Origin: Acorus gramineus
Lineage: Eukaryota > Streptophyta > Magnoliopsida > Acorales > Acoraceae
Direction of reading: 5' to 3'
Length of the DNA stretch: 64,000 nt
Assembly (NCBI GenBank): GCA_030737835.1
Contig: JAUJYN010000012.1
Coordinates: forward strand, 6,571,003-6,635,002
The notes under the pieces were generated by a model. It had not been told where the DNA came from, did no database searches, and was given only the letters and a program-made list of their open reading frames with translations. Below, piece by piece: positions 9,996-19,328 of the stretch. Made by a program: the position numbers and the translations under genes. The stretch's first letter is position 1; every line of letters starts with the position of its first letter.

Positions 9996-12900
9996 TGTCA
10001 CGCCCCAGGCGTCCCCGAGACGTGGCAATAATAAATAAATAATATCAGCTATCAATACCTGAGGTCAATAAAGACACCAACAACAATACACAAGGCTGCA
10101 AAGCAAGATAATGATAACTGACTGAAAAGCGGAAGCATAATATATAAACAATGTCTGTAATTCAAAAATATTATTACAGACCCGAATACACAATCAATGT
10201 CCTGTGGAAGCCAAGTCTAGTCCAAAGAAAATACAACCTGTGCCACATGCACGATTTACAATATAACCACTGACTCTAGGACTGCTGACAGCCTCGCACT
10301 CGCCATCCACTGGAAGAACGCTCCATCGCCCATGAGACCACGCCACAGGAAGCTCCAGCTCCACGCCCAACACTGCCCCTGAAAAGAAACAGTATGCGAG
10401 GGGTGAGCTACAAGCTCAGTGAGTGGCTGGAAACCAATCACCATCTACAGGTAAATAAATAATCAGTTCCCTTCTTCAAGGGAAAACATGGGTAGAAACC
10501 CAAAGATCACTGGGTCACGCGGCGGCGCGACCAACCTCACCCTTACCCTCACTCCCGGAGGGAGGCTCTTGGGACTTATGGGGAGAGACCATACCGTCAG
10601 TCGAAGAGACCCGGATTTACTGGTCCAGAGACCATGCCGTCGGTCGAAGAGACCCGGACTTACTAGTCTACTCAACACTACTAGATCATCTCCATCGAGA
10701 TATCACCTTGGAAAAGGGACCATACCGTCGGTCATTAAGACCCGGGATTACTGGTCCGCACACTATTGGATCATCTCTATCGAGATATCTACCCAACGAT
10801 GTCCCTCAACATCGATCACGAGACCGGACCCAACAACTATAGGAACGGTCGAACTACGAACGGGTCACGAGGCGACGCGTCTTCGCCTCATCCACACCCT
10901 CACTCCTGAAAGGAGACATATTGGGACTTTGGGAAGAGACTTAGACAGCTCTACTCCCCTGGTCCACCGGTAGCCTCTCCCCGCTCCGTAGCTTACCTGT
11001 TACAGGATAGCCTGTCTAACGCCGGGGCTGTGCTACACGGATCAAATGAAGGGAGAACGATTCCACACTCGCGACATCATTCGTTAACCCTCTTCCGGGT
11101 AGCCACTACCTGGCGTACTCCCACGATCAGTACCCCTCCGACTGCATCGGTGGTACCTACGGATGGGAGCCCTTTGTCAGGACAGCTACAACCCGGCCTC
11201 TTCAATTCGGACAATCATTGGGAGTAATCATTCCATGTTCGCAAGCGAACCCAATGGAAAACAATTACAACACTGAAGGAGAGGAAAACGAGGGGGGGTG
11301 CCACACACTCGGTGAATAGCACCAACTATACAATTCGGTAGGTCGCTACATCGACGACCCACCACACCCTCACCCTCACCCTCCAATGGGTGACATAGGA
11401 TATTGGGACTAACAAGCTGATAATCATCCATACACAATCCTGTGGGTCGTCGCATCGCCGGCCCACCATACCCTCACCCTCACCTCTCAACAGGTGACCT
11501 AGGCTCTTGGGACTGACTAGGCTGTTGGTCACCCTTGGTCCACCGATAGTCTCTCCTCACTCCGTAGGTCGTTTGGCCACTCCCATGTTCAGCGCAGTCC
11601 TTCTACCAAATCAGGAGGCGCCTACTAGTGGGAGCCCCTGCACGGGACAACCTGTCTAACGCTGAGGTAGTCTCTACACGGATCCAACGAAGGGAACAGA
11701 ACAGCCTATCCATCGCATATGATCCACTCGGATCCGCTGACAACACATATCAACAACTCTAATGCCTTGAATTCTTCAGAATTCCACCATGGCGCATAAC
11801 CAAGATGCGGGGAAACATATATTATAACAACAGGGTTATAATATTCTCTACAATGGCATGAATTCATCAGAATTCCTCCAGGGCGCATAACTAAGATGCG
11901 GGGAAGCATATATTATAACAACAGGGTTATAATATTCTCTACAATGGCATGAATTCATCAGAATTCCTCCAGGGCGCATAACTAAGATGCGGGGAAGCAT
12001 ATATCATAACCCCAAGGTTATAATATTCTCTAAGGCATGCTTACAACAATATAATAACATCATCCCATCATAATTTAAATAAATTAAACTAAATGGGAGC
12101 ATGCATAGGTTCAGGGCTAGGTGACTAAACATGCATAGGCCGCTATACATGATATGGGGGTCCGCATCCCTAGCATACAAGGTCTAAGGTGGCATGAATA
12201 CATCATATCGATCATGCATAGATCAAGGCTTTTTAAGTACATGACCCGGTGCCCAGGCATGTACGACCTCTATACACGATACATGGATGTATATCCCTAG
12301 CATGCAAAACATCTACATATTAATTAGGGGAACCCCTCGATGCGCGACGCGCGTCTACGCGGGTCGAGCGCATCCCTAAAGAGGGGGGGGGACTGGAATC
12401 AAACCACTCACCTTTCGATCCGGGACCTCGCGCATCCCATCCGACGAGATCTGCAAGGTAGGGGCATCGAACAGGGTGAGAAACAACACAATTTACATAG
12501 AAAAATGATTAGAAATACCCAAAACTCGGATAAGCATGCATACGGGCTCGCACGCATGCGAGCACGCGCGTACGCACGCACGCGAGTCCGAGTGCCCCGA
12601 CACCTACCCGAACCTTCGGGCAGCCATACGCATGGCCCCCCGCATGCGCCTGCACCCGCGCGCACCCGCGCGCCCGCTCCGCGCGCACCCGCGCACTCGC
12701 GCGCACGCGCCCGCGCGCGCCTGCGCGCCCGACTGCGCCCGCCTGCGCCCGACTGCGCGCGCGCCCGCGCGCAAACGACGCCCAGACCGCGCCCAAGCCC
12801 TCTTAACCCCCTTTTAACCCCTTCTAACCCCTCCCACACACCCCAACCTACCTAGCCACCATGCATGACCTTCCAACCAACCCCTCAAGCCAAGAAACCA

Positions 12901-13743
12901 AGAAAAGAAGGGGAGGAGTTCACCTTGGGAGGGAAAATAAAGGGGGATGCTCGGGGCCCTTCGCGCACCGAAACGCCGCCACCCGGAGCCACCACCACCA
13001 CCACCTCCACTCAGCCTCCTCAGCCTCCTCTTCAGCCAAAACAGGGGGGGGGGAAGCATGGAAAAGGGAGCTAGAGATAGAGGGGAACAAACAACATCAA
13101 CACAAGAACCAACCTCTCTTCTTCCTTCACCTCATCCTTCACTTCATCTCTTTGGGAAAAATCATCAAACACTTGGGGGGCTTGAAGAGGTGAAAGAGAG
13201 AGCCTCAGATGAAGTCGTTGACGAGGGAGTGAGAGGGGGAGAGAGAGAGAGAGAGGTATTTATCAAAAATATCAAGGAAATGACATCATAGACACCCCTT
13301 TCACTTGAAATTCTGCGCAAGCTTCACTGGAACAGCCATAACTTCCTCGATATAGCTCCGAATGGCTCAATTCCAAAACCGATGGAAAGCTAAGAAGATT
13401 ATCTACAACTTTCATGTTTATGATAAGAGCAAATAACCTCTCCAGCTATTCTGAATTTAGAGCCAAACACAGAGCAGGGCTGCAGCCAGAATTTCCATTC
13501 CCGGGGTATACTTGGAAGAATACCCATAACTTTTACTACAAGAATCCAGTTGATCTAATTCCACTTCCAAACGAAAGCTCACTCAAAACTGGACGTCTCA
13601 TAATAAAATCAGAATTTAACCTCTTCATCTTGGATTTTTACAAAATCAAATCCAAACGGTAAATTGGGAATACATAACTTAGGAAAAAAATTTATGTACC
13701 CAAATTTCCAAACAGAGCGCTCCAAAATGACACAGGCACAACA
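9996..13743 (-). repeat. 5' LTR of Tek-1
   Basis: This 3748-bp LTR begins TGTCACGCCCC and ends CAACA on the plus strand, followed by the target duplication CATTA. The extra 20 bp relative to the left LTR come mainly from indels in the GC-rich block and in a CCA-type run. It carries the same 91-bp array (units at 11769, 11860, 11951). Confidence 0.9.
11769..12040. repeat. 91-bp tandem repeat in right LTR
   Basis: Units start at 11769, 11860 and 11951. The first unit differs from its left-LTR counterpart at several positions close together, while the other two appear the same. Confidence 0.85.
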
Positions 13744-13872
13744 CATTATGTATAACTTCTTCTGCAGCATTATTAGAGCATGATTTTACATTTGATCTCC
13801 ACTTCTGGGGAGCTGAATTTTTGTTTTTGTTTTTTTTTAGAGAAGTAGTGGTTATCCACCATATTCACAACA
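13744..13872 (-). pseudogene. Cop-0 remnant beyond Tek-1
   Basis: After the CATTA duplication the hinge-like sequence of Cop-0 resumes (13749-13825, with a ctggggagctgaa block like the one near 2900). After a T-run come about 35 bp (13838-13872) that match the inner end of the Cop-0 LTR, finishing CACAACA. Gag, protease, integrase, the primer-binding site and most of the 5' LTR are missing, so Cop-0 had lost its 5' part before or after Tek-1 arrived. Confidence 0.65.
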
Positions 13873-14426
13873 CTAATTAATTTTTTGTTAAAGTAATAGC
13901 CATTCTTCTTCTCTCCCTTTTCTCTTTCCTTTGTAACTATCAAGATCTAGGTATTTTTACCATTTTGAAATAGTTATGATTAGTCATTATCAAAATAATT
14001 TTATTTTATTTTTACTAATGTGAGTATTAATAATTACTATGTCTTTACTACTAGATAGTTTATATATTTAAATTTTATGTTTTTTGGATTTTATTTGAAA
14101 TTTATCATTTTTTGGTTGAAATAATATTTTTTATTTTATAAATATTGCATTTTGTGAGGTAAAATATGCAAAATAAAAGTATTTTGATAATTTCTCCGAG
14201 GCTTTTATGATTTTAATAGAAATTTTGATGGAAGTAAACTAGGATGGTAATATACATAATTTATACATATTATAATGATATAAAAATAAATAGGTTATTT
14301 AGAGTCATATAAAAATATATAAATAGCATGTTTTAATGTTATCCATGCAAAAAACCGTTTTTTTTAATGTAAAAAAAAAAAGATCAATGCTTTTTTAATC
14401 CTTTATTTTTTAAGTTGTATTAGACT
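13873..14426. other. AT-rich spacer, no gene seen
   Basis: Very AT-rich, with no long frame, no terminal repeat and no RNA gene that I can recognise. Confidence 0.6.
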
Positions 14427-14757
14427 TTTTAGAATACTAAAGCACCTACATGTTAGCAGTTCTAATTTTTCAGGTCCTATTCGACAATGTTTGTATGTGT
14501 AGGTTAATTAACAAGGGATGGTTAATAATATATTAATATACGATTAACAATGTACATAGAATGTGTAATAATATATGTGATTGCCCTAACAATATAATGT
14601 ATGGGAGATGGATAATATAATAGTTTACGAGTCAATAGTATACTCAGAGTATAGAGAAATTTTACAAAATATAATTCATAGTTTAAGCAACGGAAAAAGA
14701 ATCAAAGATCTAGAAGATATGTAACCCTAACATAGGGTCCTAACATAGGGTGTTTGG
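14427..14757. repeat. Dispersed repeat R1, copy 1
   Basis: About 330 bp beginning ttttagaatactaaagcacc and ending catagggtgtttggt are repeated at 30621-30944 with scattered differences, and the first 69 bp again at 31531-31599. The sequence is AT-rich, non-coding and lacks clear inverted ends, so it may be a non-autonomous DNA transposon or a duplicated genomic segment. A LINE fragment abuts its right end here. Confidence 0.75.
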
Positions 14758-16660
14758 TGTTTGGCTTTCACTGGTTTCTTTTGAAGCAGTTTGTAGCTGA
14801 AGACTAAGTAGTTTTTTCTTTCTTTGTTGGTCATCACTTTCAACTCTAGATGGCCCAAGCTGAAGCTGCTGTTCCTCACTTTCAAATTGCTGCTGTTTAA
14901 CTTTAGGAACTGTTGACAAGGGCTGAGCCTCCTCTACCTGCTTGCCCTGCACCCTTGCTACCCCAAGCTGTTGCTATTGTTTCTGACTTTCTAATTACTG
15001 TTGTTGAACCACTCCTTCAACCCGTGTTGGCCTGGACTGATATTGTTGTTCCTCACTCTCTACTTCTTGTTGTTGATCCTCACCATCAACCTCTTCATCT
15101 TGGAGCAAGGCAAACTTATTCGAGCACAGAGGTTGCGTCATTGGGTTCTCTTGCTCCATGGATTGTTGCCGCTGCGGGACCTGAGATTCCAACACAGAAA
15201 TCTATGCATTGGGATTGGCTTGGGACAAGGCAACCTTATTTGAAGACGAAGGGATTGAATTCTTCCCAGGACTGGGAGCACTAGCGCTTGCTTTTATTGC
15301 ATCTAACAATAGTTTTCGATTAGGATTGGTGTGAGGTTTATGGACCTCTTGCCATTGTGCAACCACCTTTTCCTTTCCTTTCAATTGACTAGCATTTTTT
15401 GTTGCTTTCCCCCCCTTCTCTGGAACAACAGTATACACTGGTTTCATTACACAACAGACCTCATTATGACCAAAAGTTTTACAGTGTTGGCATGCTGTGG
15501 GCTTCCAATCATATTCCACCTTAAAGGACTCTATTTCTAGGATTATGGGAGAGCTTTAGAGGCCTGGACCTCCACGCAAATGCGGGCATAGGATGCCCTT
15601 TTATAACAAAGAGTGGCAGAATCTGCATACAATGGGACCCCGATTGTGCTACCAATTCGACTCAAACAATCTGCCTCCCATAAGTGGAGAGGTAGATTAG
15701 GAAGTCTGATCCGTAGTGGAATACTAGTTAATCTTTCTTGCTCCATTCGTGCTTCCGGAGCCCATTTTCGAACAATAAAGGGCTGATGATCCATAGTCCA
15801 AGGACCCCCTTATAGAACAACATTGAAATCTTCCACCAGATCAAATTTTACTGTGAAGAAGCCGTTCCCGTGTAAAAGGAGTTGGAAATCCCCCTTTGGC
15901 TTTCATTTTTTCTTAAGAAAAACCAAGAAAGGAGTATACACAGGAATCTTACCAATGATGTATCCTACAATTGCTTGATCAGCTTAATGTGCTTGGAGTA
16001 AACCTCTGGATTAAGCGCCGCCACAGTATTTGCTCCATCTATAGTGGGTTCGATGTAGCGCAGTGAACCAAAAGTTGAGAGCAGGTTTTCTCTTTGAAAA
16101 AGAGATCCCCAACTTTTAGTTAGTTGAGTAGTTGATGGGGGTGGGACTACCACTGGCCTTCTATGCTTTTTCACTTGAGTGGTGCTACTCTCATGAGCTC
16201 CCCGTACAGGCATAGCAGGGAAATGGAGTGGGATGGAGGAGACCTTAGCCTCCAAGGAAGACGATGTGGGTATGTGGGATGGAGGGGTAGGAGGAAGGGA
16301 GTGGACTGGAGCTTCATTGGAAAGAACAGTGGTGAGTTCTCCAATGGATGGGCTCCCTTTCCTTTCATGCTGAAGGCTTTAAATATACTGTCTATTGTTC
16401 CTCCCCGAAGAGGAGGAGGCTTTGCAGATCCTGGAGTGGAAGCTCGTTCATCCTCACAAAGTCTTCCCATGAAAGGAGCATCAATTGGAGGAGAGACGGA
16501 ACCACCATTACTACTGAGAGAAGAAGGGAGAAAACCATTTCCTTCTGGAGGCAGGGGAGGAGGAGAGCCCCCACCTGGATGCAGGGGAAGAGGACCCCCA
16601 CCTTGGAGCCCGGCTGCCTCCGACATCGAAGCACGCCCAAGATCGCCCGTCTAGGTCCAA
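14758..16660 (-). pseudogene. LINE ORF1 fragment (DUF4283 and zinc-knuckle type)
   Basis: Read on the minus strand, an ATG at 16626 opens MSEAAGLQGGGPLPLHPGG, a proline- and glycine-rich N-terminus. After frameshifts it continues through 15965-16255, then 15543-15794 (KWAPEARMEQ, IPLRIRLPNLPLHLWEADCL, a DUF4283-type end), then 15202-15519 with the zinc knuckle CQHCKTFGHNEVCC, and then a glutamine-rich tail. ORF1 proteins of plant L1-type LINEs bind the element's RNA. ORF2 does not follow, because the sequence passes into R1 at 14757, so this is a piece holding the 5' end only. LINE copies are normally truncated at the 5' end, so a later deletion or breakpoint is likely. Confidence 0.75.
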
Positions 16661-16675
16661 AAAAAGCTTTAGTAT

Positions 16676-16815
16676 TCCATTGTTACTTACTTATAGAGAT
16701 TACATTTATCATCATTAACTGTTTTTACGACTTGCTTGGTGCATTTGGAGTTCTTCATCATGGAGGCGGTGGTTTGCAGCAGTGTTTGGGGTGGGTATTT
16801 CTCATTTATTACTAG
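16676..16815 (-). pseudogene. Fragment of a P1-type peptide gene (exon 2 end)
   Basis: About 100 bp (16676-16775) repeat the 3' flank and last codons of P1 (16946-17045). The last codons read on the minus strand as PKHCCKPPPP and stop at 16758-16760, against NHCSPPPP and stop in P1. Upstream codons match poorly and hit stops, and no second exon 1 is found, so this is a broken relative left by a tandem duplication. It shows that the proline tail and stop are conserved in the family. Confidence 0.6.
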
Positions 16816-17026
16816 CAAAGCCGGAGATACCCTGATATATCAAACACCACATAAACCACCATTGCTGCTAAACTGACTGAAAAGCAGAACATATATATTC
16901 CAGCATGCTTATCCAGAAGCATGAGTTATTCTCATTCTATGTATGCCATTGTTACTTAATCATAGAGATTACATTTATCATCATTAATTATTTATCCGAG
17001 ATGCGTGGTGCATTAGGAGTTCTTCT

Positions 17027-17677
17027 TCATGGAGGCGGTGGGCTGCAGTGGTTGTATGGGCGGCATCCGATGTATGGCTTGCCTGGAGGTACGGAGAAAA
17101 CTGGTTTATTCCGATGTAGTGAACGATAGGAGATACTTCCAGCAGCATCGGCAACCTGACTCTTCTTTTCTACTGCAACAGTTAACAGAGTAAAAAACAG
17201 GTGTCAATTCATGTACAACCAATATTATTAATTTCAAACTACATGTGAGCTGATACAGTCTTGTCTGTTCTGCAACTTCGTTTGCACTCCAGAAATGTTT
17301 GCCCGGCCGCTTGCCTATATACTGCGTTTGTGCAGTGTATCGATTTGTATATTGAATTTTTTTTTTTTACCTTTTCAGGAGAAAATATAGTAGTGTATAC
17401 TTTACTTTTTATCACAGCATGCACTTCAATATATGATGAATTACAAGATTTTATGGATGTTAATGTAGTCAACAAAAATAACATATTTTGTGAATCTCAA
17501 AAACAAAAAACATAGAAATGTGTGGAAAAAAATTGTTATATATATGAACAAGTGTTATGAGTAATGCTCACCTGGCTTAGCATCGGTGGGAATTCCCCTT
17601 GAAGCCATGGTAGGAGTGATGACAAGATTGAAAATCATGAGCATGGAGAGCAACAATAAGGTCTTCCCCTTCCTCAT
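17027..17677 (-). CDS. P1: small secreted peptide precursor, RALF-like
   Basis: Exon 1 is 17572-17677 and exon 2 is 17027-17172. The intron has a GT donor after CCAG, an AG acceptor after a pyrimidine-rich stretch, and is phase 1. Joined, they encode 83 residues. Residues 1-25 form a signal peptide (MRKGKTLLLLSMLMIFNL, then a small-residue cleavage region TMASRG). The mature part has ISYRSLHRN, then a KPYIGC segment and NHC, and ends with four prolines. ISY-x-x-L-x-RN and PY-x-GC resemble the receptor-binding and C-terminal parts of RALF peptides, which act outside the cell through CrRLK1L kinases; two of the usual four cysteines are absent. A TATA box lies 46 bp upstream of the ATG. P2 at 58865-59453 is a paralogue with the same intron. 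Other cysteine-poor secreted peptide families remain possible. Confidence 0.65.
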
Positions 17678-17722
17678 TTTCTTCTCTGCTATCCGTTCTT
17701 CACAAATCCCACACAGGGAGCT

Positions 17723-17731
17723 CTATTTATA
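17723..17731 (-). promoter_or_regulatory. TATA box of P1
   Basis: The minus strand reads TATAAATAG, 46 bp before the P1 start codon, which implies a 5' leader of roughly 15-20 bases. The same box stands at the same kind of distance before P2. Confidence 0.7.
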
Positions 17732-17783
17732 ACCGGCATTTGGAAAAGATAGATATTCTATGTGCTAGATTTTCTTCACGGAC

Positions 17784-18240
17784 CGCGTGATATTATCTTT
17801 CCTTCTATCGCCATGATCCTATTTTTTGTGGCTGTAAACGGAATTCCACAACAGCTATGCTAGTATGGTGTTTGCATTTCATTAGCAATAGACAATAAGC
17901 ATATTCTACAAGGCGGCTGGAAAAAAACTGATATCATTGACTCCAAGTCAAGATTTCATTATCTTCACTATTTCATCCACTGCTTTCAGATATAATCATA
18001 CATGGTTAGCTACTTGGATTATCAACTTCTAAAATTGAATACTTTAAAGCGAGTACCTTTAAAATATCTTACAACTTAAGCAAAAATGAAATCGTTGCAG
18101 TTGATCCACTTATTTTGGATGATAACAACCACACATTTAGAACGTATTTGGATCTTTATTTGGATAGATTTCACGTTTGAAAAGCAAAAGATTCTCAAAT
18201 CTGGAATCAAATACAATTTTCAAAATAACCGGCGAGTGAG
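17784..18240. repeat. Peptide-gene upstream module M1
   Basis: The stretch starts near tatcgccatgatcc, runs through cacaacagctatg and attgactccaagtcaagat and on to gaatactttaaa. It recurs at 54085-54500 (over most of its length), at 19008-19190 and at 56106-56310 (first part). In P1 it seems to have been inserted into the promoter by duplication, because the block around ggaaaagatagatattc occurs on both sides of it (17733-17783 and 18241-18288). Confidence 0.65.
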
Positions 18241-18499
18241 TCTTGGGTGCATTTGGAAAAGATAGATATTCCATGTGCTAGATTTTTCCAAAGATCACTG
18301 GCTAGTTTTTTTTTTTCCTTTTTATTTTATTTTTTGAGGTGAGCTGATTGACTATTGCTACCTCAATTATATAATAACCAAAGTTACAATGTCTGATAGA
18401 AGACAAAAACAATAAAGAAATTTAAAACAACAAGAGAGTTTTTTAAATTGTGTTTTTTTTTCTTATTAAAACAACGTTAAAAGTCTTTTTTTTTTCTTT

Positions 18500-18960
18500 A
18501 TTTTATAATTGTGCTCATGTTAATTTTTAAAAGTTAAGTCACACGTCAAGCCGCATTCATACATTTTTATTTTGCTAATTAATGAGGTATATGTTATCTT
18601 ATATTACAATGTAATATTTATTTGCCATTTAATGAATATATATACAAGATTATTGGATTGCCTATTTCATACATATTTTCTTACATGTAGTACCATCTTT
18701 AAAATCATAAAAAAATGTTTAATTTGTGTGTAGGACTTCTCTTGAAAGTTGCCCTTTTTTAACCACATTAACTTGTTACATGCTGGTTTATAGTGTGATG
18801 TGCACAAATTAAGATATATGTAATTTGTTAGTGAGATATATAAGATTTTACTCTGGGTTTTTTTTTCTAAATAAGGCCATTCGATTCATTATAATATATA
18901 TGTCTTATAATTTTTACGAAGATACACACACACACTCACACTGTTTATGCATAGCTTAAA
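18500..18960. repeat. Far-upstream module F1 of the peptide-gene unit
   Basis: AT-rich sequence beginning with attgtgctcatgttaat and including a tattggattgc block and an acatgtagtaccatcttta block. It is recognisable again at 48505-49060 and at 59600-60280. Its constant place relative to the P1 and P2 promoters shows that the duplicated unit is larger than the gene. Confidence 0.6.
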
Positions 18961-19007
18961 AAAAATCATAGTATATGACAATTGAATATTGTCCTGTAAT
19001 TTTATCC

Positions 19008-19190
19008 TTCCTTTTATCGCCACGATCCTTCATTTAGTGGCTGTAAACGGAATTCCACAACAGCTATGGCTGATAGGTGTTTACATGTCTTAATCAATGG
19101 ACAGTAAACATATTCTTAGTGCTAGGTGGCTGGACAAAAACTGATATAGACAAAAATCATTGACTCCAAGGCAAGATGTCATATTTTCAC
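19008..19190. repeat. Upstream module M2, cut by Cop-1
   Basis: This repeats the first 180 bp of M1 (tatcgccacgatcc through attgactccaaggcaagat). It ends exactly where the left LTR of Cop-1 begins. The continuation seen in the other modules is not found to the right of Cop-1. Confidence 0.65.
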
Positions 19191-19316
19191 CGTTAGAATA
19201 TGAAAAGAATGAATCAATCATATTATTAGGGTTTGTACCTAATATTTATAGTACAAAAATAAAAATAAGGAAAAGATGAATCTACCCTTAACCCTAGCAT
19301 ATATATACATTTAACA
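19191..19316 (-). repeat. 3' LTR of Cop-1
   Basis: About 126 bp, matching the 123-124 bp LTRs of Cop-2 and Cop-3 in sequence. The first plus-strand base is C where TG is expected. The polypurine tract (complement of ccccctcaaac) follows from 19317. An LTR this short is unusual for plant copia elements. Confidence 0.8.
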
Positions 19317-19328
19317 CCCCCCTCAAAC

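Larger units (their letters stand above)
3537..13743 (-). mobile_element. Tek-1: Tekay/Del-type Ty3/gypsy element, pol-defective
   Basis: A complete LTR retrotransposon in minus orientation: LTRs at 3537-7264 and 9996-13743, a primer-binding site at 9976-9988, a polypurine tract at 7265-7281, and 5-bp target duplications CATTA at 3532-3536 and 13744-13748. It sits inside Cop-0. The internal part is only 2.7 kb and carries recognisable but broken gag, RT, integrase and a chromodomain-like tail, in the order of the Tekay/Del chromovirus clade, which is known for long LTRs. RNase H and the integrase N-terminus are deleted. LTRs that differ by only about 25-30 bases with a ruined internal region imply recent movement using enzymes supplied by another copy. 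Confidence 0.9.

Noticed and set aside
16163..16815. Plus-strand frames of 155-163 codons
   Set aside because: Antisense to the proline- and glycine-rich start of the LINE ORF1 fragment. The base bias keeps them open.
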